Positions 16,772 to 24,182 of a stretch of DNA of 64,000 nucleotides are shown here, one piece after another; the first letter of the stretch is position 1; every line of letters starts with the position of its first letter. The stretch is taken from positions 52,495 through 116,494 of the forward strand of contig CAMWQU010000004.1 of NCBI GenBank assembly GCA_947176535.1, in the 5' to 3' direction. The notes under the pieces were generated by a model. That model was not told where the DNA came from. It made no database searches and saw nothing but the letters and a program-made list of their open reading frames with translations. Source of the DNA: an uncultured Prevotellaceae bacterium (GTDB taxonomy: Bacteria; Bacteroidota; Bacteroidia; Bacteroidales; Bacteroidaceae). The position numbers were made by a program, and so were the translations under genes.

Positions 16772-17512
16772 TTATGGCTGAATAGTTATTCGGCCCTCTA
16801 TCTGCGAGGTTATCGTTCCGGCCCGCTCGATGCTCCGCATCATGCAATCGCGGGTGAAGAGGTTGCTGACGGCCGGTTTCGGGTCTTTCTTCAGGGAGTA
16901 CAAGCGGTCGTTACCTTCGGCCAGATAGTCGAGCGTGGCAATGCGGTAGATGCGTTCGGGGTCTACGGGCTGCCCGCAAACCTTGGCATCCGCCAACTTC
17001 CCGTCCGCAGTAATGACCAACTTTACCTCGTGACTCACCCCCTCACCGTGTACCGCAGCAATTTCCTGAAACAGGCAGAGTAGATCGCTTCCCGGCAGGT
17101 GCACGATGGTTAAGCGGTTGTCGAAAGGGGAGATGAGTAGGATGTTGCCCCGGCGCACGGTGCCTTCAGGCATATTGTTGCGTAGTCCGCCCATGTTCAC
17201 CAGTCCGAAGTCGGCTTTCTGCCCGTCTATAACGTCGGAAAACTCCATCATGACATCGGCCGCCCAGTTGGAGAGCAAACTTTCCGGTCTTCCGGCCGAC
17301 ATGGGCACGAGGCTGCGTCCCAAAACGGGAGCCATTACGCTGTCCACCGCCGGCTTATATTTTTCCATGATGCTCAGGGCCGCAGCGTCCGGATTTATGT
17401 CCAGTCGGTTAGTCACTTCCACCCGCTCCGTTATGATTTGCCGCTGGGCAAAAGAACGAAGCACGAAGAGGGAAGAATGGAGAATAAAGAGGAGTAATGC
17501 TATTCGTTTCAT
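16772..17512 (-). CDS. 5'-nucleotidase C-terminal (substrate-binding) domain protein
   Basis: 246 residues with a signal peptide. Motifs of the 5'-nucleotidase C-terminal domain are visible: SLLSNWAADVMME, DFGLVNMGGLRNNMPEG, GNILLISPFDNRLTIVHLPGSDL and YRIATLDYLAEGND. In UshA this domain binds the nucleoside and swings onto the metal centre. Here it is a free protein encoded first in a two-gene operon with the catalytic half. The arrangement recurs in Bacteroidales and the two products presumably act together. Confidence 0.87.
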   Translation of the reverse strand: MKRIALLLFILHSSLFVLRSFAQRQIITERVEVTNRLDINPDAAALSIMEKYKPAVDSVMAPVLGRSLVPMSAGRPESLLSNWAADVMMEFSDVIDGQKADFGLVNMGGLRNNMPEGTVRRGNILLISPFDNRLTIVHLPGSDLLCLFQEIAAVHGEGVSHEVKLVITADGKLADAKVCGQPVDPERIYRIATLDYLAEGNDRLYSLKKDPKPAVSNLFTRDCMMRSIERAGTITSQIEGRITIQP

Positions 17513-17537
17513 GTCTTTTCCGTGTAATTTATAGGTA

Positions 17538-17545
17538 CAAAGGTA
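17538..17545 (-). promoter_or_regulatory. -7 box (TACCTTTG) of the split 5'-nucleotidase operon
   Basis: TACCTTTG on the minus strand, 25 bp before the ATG at 17512. Confidence 0.6.
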
Positions 17546-17585
17546 CGAAAAAAGGCGTAGAGCACTTAATTTTGAATTAAATAAT

Positions 17586-17616
17586 TTTGAAAATTGGATT
17601 AAATGCCGTACTTTTG
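17586..17616 (+). promoter_or_regulatory. rplS promoter (-33 TTTG, -7 TACTTTTG)
   Basis: TTTG (17586-17589) and TACTTTTG (17609-17616) are 19 bp apart. Transcription should start near 17622 and leave a leader of about 90 nt before rplS. Confidence 0.75.
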
Positions 17617-17713
17617 TACCCGCTTTCCGCCCCAGGTCGCTGGCAGGATGCAGAGTTCCCTGTTATGCCTCGGGTTGAGATGTACAACAATTTAACAGAC
17701 CAAAACAAAAACA
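17617..17713 (+). promoter_or_regulatory. rplS 5' leader, possible autoregulatory element
   Basis: The region between the -7 box and the rplS ATG is GC-rich and can form short stems (for example CCAGGTCGCTGG at about 17632-17643, and GAGTTCCCTGTTATGCCTCGGGTT further on). Leaders of ribosomal-protein genes are often autoregulated. I see structure potential but no match to a named leader family. Confidence 0.35.
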
Positions 17714-18082
17714 ATGGCAGATTTAATTAAAATTGCTGAGGAAGCATTTGCTACGGGCAAGAGCCATCCCGCCTTCAAGGCAGGTGACACCGTGACCGTG
17801 GCTTACAAAATCATCGAGGGCAACAAGGAGCGTATTCAGCTCTATCGTGGCGTGGTAATCAAAATCAGCGGTCACGGCGACAAGAAGCGTTTCACTGTCC
17901 GCAAGATGTCGGGTATTGTGGGTGTAGAGCGTATCTTCCCCATCGAAAGCCCCAACATCGACAGCATTACCGTGAACAAGATTGGTAAGGTACGTCGTGC
18001 AAAACTCTACTACCTGCGTAATTTGACCGGTAAGAAGGCTCGCATTGCTGAAAAGCGTAACGCTACGGTTGCAGAGAAATAA
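17714..18082 (+). CDS. rplS: 50S ribosomal protein L19
   Basis: 122 residues with the L19 signatures [29 protein letters not shown] and [24 protein letters not shown]19 lies at the 30S-50S interface. The gene has its own promoter and leader and is followed by a terminator, so it appears monocistronic. Confidence 0.98.
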   Translation: MADLIKIAEEAFATGKSHPAFKAGDTVTVAYKIIEGNKERIQLYRGVVIKISGHGDKKRFTVRKMSGIVGVERIFPIESPNIDSITVNKIGKVRRAKLYYLRNLTGKKARIAEKRNATVAEK

Positions 18083-18108
18083 GCGAGCAACACTGAGTGA
18101 TGAGAGAG

Positions 18109-18147
18109 AAAGGCAACGGGAGCATATCGCTCACGGTGCCTTTTTTT
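18109..18147 (+). terminator. Intrinsic terminator after rplS
   Basis: AAGGCAACGGGAGC pairs with GCTCACGGTGCCTT (12 of 14 positions) and is followed by a run of T. Confidence 0.8.
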
Positions 18148-18171
18148 GTTTGAAGAGATTATACCTCGCAG

Positions 18172-19044
18172 ATGAAACATACGGAAAGGGGCGATAGCCC
18201 GGAAATACGGTTGGGGCGGATGAACCGCCTGACGGTTGTGAAGACGGTGGATTTCGGTTTGTATCTTGACGGAGGAGATGTCTACGGACGTATCCTGCTC
18301 CCGTCGCGTTATGTGCCTGAAGGTACCGGGATAGGCGACAATATCGACGTTTTTCTCTATCTCGACCAGGAAGAACGTATTGTGGCCACGACCGAACGCC
18401 CGCTGGCTCAGGTCGGTGACTTTGCCTATCTGGAGGTGGCATGGGTAAATAATTTCGGTGCATTCCTGCATTGGGGCCCGATGAAAGACCTCTTTGTGCC
18501 TTTCCGTGAGCAGAAGATGAAGATGCAGAAAGGACAGAGCTACATCGTGCATGTCCATCTGGATGACGAGAGTTACAGAATCATGGCCTCCGCCAAGGTA
18601 GAGCGTTTTCTGGACAATCGTTTCCCGCCGTATCGACAGGGGGAGGAAGTGGATGTCCTGATATGGCAGAAGACGGACTTGGGTTTCAAGGCCATTGTGG
18701 ATAACCGCTTCGGTGGTCTGCTCTACGACCGGCAGATTTATCGTGACCTGCACACCGGTGACAAACTGAAAGCCTATGTGGAGAATGTCCGCGAGGATGG
18801 CAAAATAGACCTTATCCTGCAACGTCCGGGACACGGCGCGGCTACGGATTTCTCGGCCCGGTTGCTTCAGCATTTGCAGGACTGCGGCGGCCGTGAGGCG
18901 GTGGGCGACAAGAGTCCGGCCGAGCAGATTTACAGCTTGTTCGGGGTAAGCAAAAAGGTTTTCAAGAAAGCCGTTGGCGACCTTTACAAGCGACACCTGA
19001 TAACGATTCGGGATGAGGAGATTACGTTAATTTCGGAGGACTAA
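18172..19044 (+). CDS. CvfB/YitL-like S1-domain RNA-binding protein
   Basis: 290 residues. Repeated S1-type OB folds are visible: LTVVKTVDFGLYLDGGDVYGRILLPSRYVP (about 18-47), VNNFGAFLHWGPMKDLFVPF (about 90-110) and DLGFKAIVDNRFGGLLYDRQIY (about 165-190). A winged-helix-like C-terminus follows (IYSLFGVSKKVFKKAVGDLYKRHLI). This is the CvfB architecture; CvfB affects virulence-gene expression in staphylococci, but the role in Bacteroidetes is unknown. It is 12 bp upstream of the LolD-type gene, so the two are probably co-transcribed. Confidence 0.85.
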   Translation: MKHTERGDSPEIRLGRMNRLTVVKTVDFGLYLDGGDVYGRILLPSRYVPEGTGIGDNIDVFLYLDQEERIVATTERPLAQVGDFAYLEVAWVNNFGAFLHWGPMKDLFVPFREQKMKMQKGQSYIVHVHLDDESYRIMASAKVERFLDNRFPPYRQGEEVDVLIWQKTDLGFKAIVDNRFGGLLYDRQIYRDLHTGDKLKAYVENVREDGKIDLILQRPGHGAATDFSARLLQHLQDCGGREAVGDKSPAEQIYSLFGVSKKVFKKAVGDLYKRHLITIRDEEITLISED

Positions 19045-19056
19045 GAAAGGTAATAT

Positions 19057-19815
19057 ATGATACATTTGAGGAACATCACAAAGAGTTTTGGTGCCCTGCA
19101 AGTGCTGAAGGGTATTGACCTCGATATTGCAAAAGGCGAGGTGGTGAGCATCGTAGGCCCCAGCGGAGCCGGAAAAACCACGCTTCTGCAAATCATGGGT
19201 ACGTTGGACAGGGCCGATTCGGGCGTTGTGGAGATTGACGGTGTGGAACTTACCCGGCTTTCCCAGAGCGAGTTGAGCCGTTTTCGTAATCAGAAGATAG
19301 GTTTTGTCTTTCAGTTCCACCAGTTGCTGCCCGAATTTACGGCCTTGGAAAACATCATGATTCCTGCTTTCATCGGCGGAATGGGCCGGAAAGAGGCCAC
19401 TCGGCGTGCCGAGGAACTGTTGAAGTTCATGGGTTTGGAAGACCGTGCCGACCATAAGCCGAACGAACTTTCGGGTGGCGAAAGGCAGCGTGTGGCTGTG
19501 GCACGGGCCTTGGTGAATCGCCCCGCGGTGCTCATGGCCGATGAACCCTCCGGTAGCCTCGATTCCAAAAACAAGGAGGAACTGCATCGCCTGTTTTTCG
19601 AGCTTCGGGATAAATTGGGTCAGACGTTCGTCATTGTTACACATGACGAGGAACTGGCCCGACTGAGCGACCGAACCATCCATCTGCGCGACGGCCGCAT
19701 AGAAGATGTCGAAGCCTCGGAGACGGGAGAGCAGGGGGGTAATTATTATATTGCCTTCAAAGAAAATCCTTTGGCATTAAAAAAGACATCTCAGTCGCTG
19801 TATTTAAGCGGTTGA
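19057..19815 (+). CDS. lolD: LolD-type ABC transporter ATPase with a terminator-encoded C-terminal extension
   Basis: 252 residues. Walker A GPSGAGKT (34-41), Q-loop Gln86, signature LSGGE (138-142), Walker B VLMADEP (158-164) and switch His196 are all present. The sequence belongs to the MacB/LolD class that powers lipoprotein release from the inner membrane. No permease gene lies next to it. Homologues usually end soon after the HLRDGRI segment (about residue 214). Here the frame continues for about 38 residues and stops inside the downstream terminator hairpin (19780-19826), which suggests loss of an earlier stop or a shifted end. Confidence 0.85.
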   Translation: MIHLRNITKSFGALQVLKGIDLDIAKGEVVSIVGPSGAGKTTLLQIMGTLDRADSGVVEIDGVELTRLSQSELSRFRNQKIGFVFQFHQLLPEFTALENIMIPAFIGGMGRKEATRRAEELLKFMGLEDRADHKPNELSGGERQRVAVARALVNRPAVLMADEPSGSLDSKNKEELHRLFFELRDKLGQTFVIVTHDEELARLSDRTIHLRDGRIEDVEASETGEQGGNYYIAFKENPLALKKTSQSLYLSG

Positions 19816-19826
19816 GATATCTTTTT
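19780..19826. terminator. Bidirectional intrinsic terminator overlapping the end of lolD
   Basis: AAAAAGACATCTCA pairs with TGAGATATCTTTTT, with A- and T-runs on both sides, so it can act on both strands. The lolD stop (TGA 19813-19815) lies in the 3' arm. Confidence 0.75.
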
Positions 19827-19915
19827 GAAGGTGTTAAGAGACTTTATTGAGTAGCAATAATAATATAGGCTAAATCCGATTAGTGAGGAATTAAGATGTG
19901 AAAGTCATTGGGATG

Positions 19916-20689
19916 CTACCATCCAAAATCTTCGACTATACCACTTCCCCCACAGAGACCACAAGTTCCACTTCCATTGCATGATGAACAGTCTACGTAT
20001 TGTCCAGGACTATAGTCTATAGAATTATATACGACGCCTCCTCCTCCGCATCCGCCACATCTGGAGGTTCCGTAACATAAGGGACATTGTTTATATTTCT
20101 TTGCTGGTTCTTCTTCAACTATTTCATAATCATCTGTGCTTATGCCAGACTTCATAGTTGCTGTATTTGATTCTTCTTGCTGTGAGTCTATTGATGATAT
20201 AACAAAATACACCGATTCTCCTATAGTCTTGGCATTGTATCTTTTTTTTATTTGCCCCAATCTACCTGTTCCTTTTTTTGCATGATCTCCATGAAGAACA
20301 TAGTCACCAGTCTGTATGTAATAATTTATCCAACATGAAGCTCTTAAGTGTTCATCTGAGGAATCATAGCCAGAGAGTGATTTTGTATCAGTATGAGGAC
20401 TAGTAATAGCATAATCTTCTCCCTTTTTGAATAAATCATATTGGCCCGCCTCTTCATAAATCCAGGCTTCAATATATCCTTCTTTTTCATTCCCTTTTCT
20501 TTCGTGATAGGAATCGACTGTTACCAATTTGCAATAATTCCAACCTTCTGATTCCATTAATTCGCGGACATTTTGAGGCCTTTTATTACAAGATGAAAGT
20601 ATTAAGGAAATGAAGAATATATAGTTTACATACTTTACTATGCCGTAAGCTGGATGCTGTCGAATATAGGAAATGGACAGAGTATTCAT
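19916..20689 (-). CDS. Exported lipoprotein with DnaJ-like CxxCxGxG zinc-finger repeats
   Basis: 257 residues. The N-terminus carries a hydrophobic segment ending LILSSC (Cys34), a lipobox; the 18 residues before it make the signal unusually long, but no better start is visible. The C-terminus holds two Cys/Gly-rich clusters, CPLCYGTSRCGGCGGGG and CSSCNGSGTCGLCGGSG, like the zinc-binding repeats of DnaJ. The middle part (about 45-170) is not recognised. Zinc-finger repeats on an exported lipoprotein are uncommon. The gene is AT-rich and is the last of three tandem exported-protein genes in an AT-rich tract. Function unknown. Confidence 0.65.
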   Translation of the reverse strand: MNTLSISYIRQHPAYGIVKYVNYIFFISLILSSCNKRPQNVRELMESEGWNYCKLVTVDSYHERKGNEKEGYIEAWIYEEAGQYDLFKKGEDYAITSPHTDTKSLSGYDSSDEHLRASCWINYYIQTGDYVLHGDHAKKGTGRLGQIKKRYNAKTIGESVYFVISSIDSQQEESNTATMKSGISTDDYEIVEEEPAKKYKQCPLCYGTSRCGGCGGGGVVYNSIDYSPGQYVDCSSCNGSGTCGLCGGSGIVEDFGW

Positions 20690-20742
20690 ACCGTATAATT
20701 TTAATTGCTTATAACATATTACGTTATTGACTTATGCTGTTT

Positions 20743-21222
20743 TTATCTTACTGTTACCATATGCGTTAGAGAAGAGGATGTACTACCTTTACTATTTGTA
20801 CATTCAACGTAGTAGTAGATATAGTATCCTCCACTATAACCGGCGTGCGATTTATCAAAAACTATACTTTCCGTCATACCTTTTTTGGCTCCTGTTTTAT
20901 AATAAGTAGCAGAACCGTATTGACGCATTGACTCTACCTTTGAGAGTTCGTTCTTACTTGGAGTCTTAGATGGTTTAGACGCATATGCAGACCAGTGAAC
21001 GGTTGCATTTATATTTTGTTCTTTATCTCCACCTGTTTTAAATCTAACACGGATAGAAAAACTTGCTTTATCTGATGTTGAAAGATATTTGTCAAAGGAA
21101 GGTCTCGTGATTGATTGCGATGAGGTCGAAGTGGAGGTAGAAAGTTTTGGATTATCTTCGTCGGGGTCACATGATGTGAAACATAAGCACAACATGATAG
21201 CAATAAACAGATTCCGTAACAT
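20743..21222 (-). CDS. Small Ser/Thr-rich lipoprotein
   Basis: 159 residues with a clear lipoprotein signal (CLCFTSC, Cys18), then a Ser/Thr-rich linker (STSTSTSSQS) and a beta-rich domain ending YYIYYYVECTNSKGS. The single family clue is this Ig-like or TTR-like strand pattern, and I do not recognise a named domain. It lies 53 bp upstream of the zinc-finger-like lipoprotein gene on the same strand. AT-rich. Function unknown. Confidence 0.6.
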   Translation of the reverse strand: MLRNLFIAIMLCLCFTSCDPDEDNPKLSTSTSTSSQSITRPSFDKYLSTSDKASFSIRVRFKTGGDKEQNINATVHWSAYASKPSKTPSKNELSKVESMRQYGSATYYKTGAKKGMTESIVFDKSHAGYSGGYYIYYYVECTNSKGSTSSSLTHMVTVR

Positions 21223-21306
21223 ATGTATAAATTATTTAGAATCAACAAGGTAATATTCGAACCGGAGTTTGATGTGGATAAGTGATAACCCACTTAATAC
21301 TCATTA

Positions 21307-21597
21307 TTACCATTTTCTAAGTCCATGCTTTTCTGGACCATGACCACAAGTGTGTCCATGCCCATCTGTATTTGAGCAGGCACCTTCGTATGTGCCATTA
21401 TTGTGCTTGTAGCCCCAATAACCAGAACAACTACAATTAGAGTTTGCACACCTATTCCTTGTTTTCACGAATTCCTTTGTTTTTTGTGATAATGCAGTTG
21501 CTACAGGTTTCGATGCTGCAAATGATCGCATTGAGAATGCTATACCTGTTATCGTTACAATCGCAATACAGAAAAGAATTGTTTTTTTAGGTTTCAT
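21307..21597 (-). CDS. Small secreted Cys/His-rich protein
   Basis: 96 residues. A signal peptide or N-terminal membrane segment (about 1-28, ILFCIAIVTITGIAFSMRSFAA) precedes a short mature part with NRCANSNCSCSGYWGY and EGACSNTDGHGHTCGHG, giving six cysteines and several histidines. In size and layout it resembles the small exported NVEALA-type peptides of Bacteroidales, but the NVEALA motif is absent, so this is only an analogy. It is first in the AT-rich triad, behind a TACTTTTG box at 21647-21654. Disulphide bonding or metal binding is plausible. Function unknown. Confidence 0.6.
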   Translation of the reverse strand: MKPKKTILFCIAIVTITGIAFSMRSFAASKPVATALSQKTKEFVKTRNRCANSNCSCSGYWGYKHNNGTYEGACSNTDGHGHTCGHGPEKHGLRKW

Positions 21598-21646
21598 TTG
21601 AGATAGATTTTAATGATTAGAAAAATGATTTTTATTATCCTGAGGA

Positions 21647-21680
21647 CAAAAGTACAAAATAATATTAGAATACCCCCCCC
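21647..21680 (-). promoter_or_regulatory. Promoter of the exported-protein triad with a G8 tract at the -33 position
   Basis: On the minus strand TACTTTTG (21647-21654) is a good -7 box. About 19 bp upstream, where -33 TTTG is expected, lies GGGGGGGG (21673-21680). Length change of this tract would move or alter the -33 contact region. Confidence 0.5.
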
Positions 21681-21849
21681 AGCGTGTTAAATTGTGTTAA
21701 TCGTATTAAAATTGTTATTTCTTGAAGCGGATATCTGTAATAATCCCTCTTTGGGATTAAAATACATAAAGGTATCAATGTCGGGCAGGCATTCGGCTAA
21801 TTCGTTCTTTTATCTTTATTAAAGGAATTGCGCCCGCGCGTACACGCCC

Positions 21850-21957
21850 GCACACGTAGGCAGGACGGGCCTCCGTCCATAGCGGGACCGAGGCTTGACA
21901 ATAGTAAGGATTGGCGTCCGTCCATAGCGGGACGGTGCCCCGACGATAGTAGGGCCC
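21850..21957. repeat. 22-bp-period palindromic repeat array, locus B
   Basis: GTCCATAGCGGGAC occurs at 21875-21888 and 21920-21933. Degenerate units GACAATAGTAAGGAT and GACGATAGTAGGGCC lie between and after them, so four or five units run with a spacing of 22-23 bp. Same unit as loci A (3120-3195) and C (58320-58378). Confidence 0.75.
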
Positions 21958-22013
21958 GGAGGGAGACATCGGGGAAAGGGGATTTTGTGTAAGAAAGTAA
22001 GGAGGAACGAAAG

Positions 22014-24140
22014 TCAGTTTCTGATGAACATCCGTCGGAAAGGATTGGTCTGCCGTGTTACGGCGCGTCCGTTAGGCTGAAAGATGGAAACAGCTTCTTC
22101 GGGATTGCCCCATTGGTCGGGGAAGAGCAGCATGACGCTGGTATGACTGAAATAGCGGTGGATGAGCAGGGGGAGGTTTTCAAGACGCCCCTGGTAGGAA
22201 ATGGATCCCGGACGGGCACTGACCACCACGAGTAGGTGATCCTTGCCAAGTTGGTGTGACATGGAGACGAGCTGCGTCCAACGCTCCATCTCATGGTATT
22301 CTGTCCGGACGTTGTGGTGCCGCTGCCGCATGTATCTGCTGATGTGGGGCAGAGTGGCGGAATGGGCGCGGAACTCCATGTGGCAACCCGTCTGTTCGCC
22401 GATGCGGCAGACGTGCTCCAGCCATTTATAGAAGCCCACTTCGTATTCGGCTTTCTGCGGAACGGCCACGATGACACGCCGCAGGGTACCGGGTGGAACG
22501 ATGCAGCGTAGGGCCATAACCTCTCGGTTGCTGCCCTCCAGAATGTTGTCGATGACCGGGCCAAGGGACGTTTTGGGCATGTCCGTCGTGCGGTCGTTGA
22601 GGCTGACGATGACCTCACCGCATTCCTGTTCCACCATCGTGTGCAGAATGCCGCTTGCGACGTTTGTGCTTATGCGGTTCATCGTCTTCATCTTCACGTC
22701 GGCGGCTGCGGCCGTCTTTTCGGCCCGCTCCAGTAGGCGTAGTGCCTCCTCATGCTCCTTTCTGCCCGCCTCATCGGGCTGTCCGTTGTCGGAGTTCCTT
22801 ATGTCCTTGAAAGACACTGTTAGGCCCATCAAGCTGTCCGGGATATATGGATTGCGGATGAGAATGGCCAGTTGGGTGATGATGTCGGCATTGATGCCCG
22901 GTGCGTAGGTCACTAAGCACTTGCCGTGATACGAACCCCGGTTCTTTTCCGGCTGCGTGTCTTTCAGTACGAGGTGTCGCGCTCCGCGGTTGGTGGCGAG
23001 CGAGGAGATGATGCACGAGAAGAAAATGAGCATGACCGTTCCGTTCAGTACGGCATTGTCCATGAGGCGGACGGCCGGGTCGGTACCAATCATGACGATG
23101 GCCAGTGCGCCGGCCGCGTGTCCGTTGGTGAGGCCGAACATCAGCAGGGCGTGGTCGTGGTTTTCGCCGCTTGTCAGGTTCATCACTTCGGCGGCAATCC
23201 ATTTGGTGAGCGTGGCCGTCACGACCATTACGGCGACAATCCAGATGGTGTGGGTGTCTTTCATGAGGATGCCCACGTCGATAATCATGCCTACGCCGAT
23301 GAGGAAATAGGGGATGAACAGTGCGTTGCCCACAAACTCGATGCGGTTCATCAGAGGGGATGTGCGGGGTATCAGTGGATTCACCACTAGACCGGCGAGG
23401 AAGGCACCCAACAGCCCTTCCAGTCCGACGAACTCGGCCAGTGCGGCACTCAGGAAGACGAGAGAGAGGATGAAGATGTACTGCATCACGCTGTCGTCAT
23501 AGCGGCGCAGGAACCAACGGCCCAGACGGGGGAAGACGAGGATGACGAAGGCACTGTAGAGGACGCACTTGACGACGAACCACAGCCAGAAGTGCCAGTT
23601 GGACTGAGGATTGAGCCGGCCGACGATGACGGCTACCATGAGCAGGGCGAGGAACGTGGCGATGGCGGTGGCGACGACCGAGACGACGACGCTGCGGTGG
23701 CGGCCCAGTCCGTAGCGTCCGACGATGGGATAGCTGACGAGCGTATGGGACGAGAAAATGCAGGCCAGTAGCAACGATGTGTCGGTGCTGAAGTGCAGGA
23801 CGTAGCGTGCGGAGGCGAATCCGAGCACAAAGGGAATAAGGAACGTGAGCAGACCGAAGCGCAGACCGCGCCGGCCGTAGTGCTCCACGCTGCCCATGTC
23901 CAGTTCCAGAGCGGCAAGGAACATGATGTAGTAGATACCTACCTGCCCGAAGATTTCAAAGGAACGGTCGCGCTCTATCAGGTTGAGGCCGAAAGGGCCA
24001 ATCAGGATGCCCGCCAGCATCAGACCGATGATGTGCGGTACGTGCAACCGGCTCAGTAACAGCGGGGCCAACAGGATGATGGCCAAAACGAGGAAGAAAC
24101 TCCACGTAGGGTCTGTTATCAGTACGCTTAGAAGATTCAC
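22014..24140 (-). CDS. Cation:proton antiporter, CPA2 (Na+/H+ exchanger) family
   Basis: 708 residues from a GTG at 24140 (MNLLSVLITDPTWSF). The first 400 residues hold about 12 membrane helices with the family patterns LHVPHIIGLMLAGILIGPFGL, FLAALELDMG and LVGLEGLLGAFLAGLVVNPLIP. The remaining 300 residues are soluble and resemble tandem universal-stress-protein-like domains (RRVIVAVPQKAEYEVGFYKW and LLVVVSARPGSISYQGRLENLP). It should exchange Na+ or K+ for protons across the inner membrane. A TAACTTTG box ends only 5 bp before the GTG, so transcription from it would be nearly leaderless; read-through from the trhP-like gene upstream is also possible. Confidence 0.88.
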   Translation of the reverse strand: MNLLSVLITDPTWSFFLVLAIILLAPLLLSRLHVPHIIGLMLAGILIGPFGLNLIERDRSFEIFGQVGIYYIMFLAALELDMGSVEHYGRRGLRFGLLTFLIPFVLGFASARYVLHFSTDTSLLLACIFSSHTLVSYPIVGRYGLGRHRSVVVSVVATAIATFLALLMVAVIVGRLNPQSNWHFWLWFVVKCVLYSAFVILVFPRLGRWFLRRYDDSVMQYIFILSLVFLSAALAEFVGLEGLLGAFLAGLVVNPLIPRTSPLMNRIEFVGNALFIPYFLIGVGMIIDVGILMKDTHTIWIVAVMVVTATLTKWIAAEVMNLTSGENHDHALLMFGLTNGHAAGALAIVMIGTDPAVRLMDNAVLNGTVMLIFFSCIISSLATNRGARHLVLKDTQPEKNRGSYHGKCLVTYAPGINADIITQLAILIRNPYIPDSLMGLTVSFKDIRNSDNGQPDEAGRKEHEEALRLLERAEKTAAAADVKMKTMNRISTNVASGILHTMVEQECGEVIVSLNDRTTDMPKTSLGPVIDNILEGSNREVMALRCIVPPGTLRRVIVAVPQKAEYEVGFYKWLEHVCRIGEQTGCHMEFRAHSATLPHISRYMRQRHHNVRTEYHEMERWTQLVSMSHQLGKDHLLVVVSARPGSISYQGRLENLPLLIHRYFSHTSVMLLFPDQWGNPEEAVSIFQPNGRAVTRQTNPFRRMFIRN

Positions 24141-24144
24141 GCTG

Positions 24145-24152
24145 CAAAGTTA
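24145..24152 (-). promoter_or_regulatory. Candidate -7 box (TAACTTTG) directly before the antiporter GTG
   Basis: TAACTTTG on the minus strand. The expected transcription start coincides with the GTG start at 24140, implying a leaderless transcript or a chance match. A -33 TTTG is not clear. Confidence 0.35.
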
Positions 24153-24182
24153 CGATTATTCCGGCAGAATGTCAAGTGGTAG

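Larger units (their letters stand above)
21598..22013. other. 416-bp intergenic region: promoter, G8/C8 tract, AT-rich part and repeat array; no gene
   Basis: From left to right it holds the minus-strand promoter of the Cys/His-rich protein gene, a C8 tract (21673-21680), an AT-rich part without features, and the 22-bp repeat array locus B (about 21,850-21,960). The ORF at 21775-21969 is the repeat array read as protein (recurring VPLWTEARP) and is not a gene. Confidence 0.7.

Noticed and set aside
18010-18996. 328-aa minus-strand ORF over rplS and the CvfB-like gene
   Set aside because: Antisense shadow spanning a terminator and two well-supported plus-strand genes.
21775-21969. 64-aa ORF with repeated VPLWTEARP-like segments
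   Set aside because: It is the translation of the 22-bp DNA repeat array. The period is not a multiple of three, and similar peptide strings arise in several frames at loci A and C.
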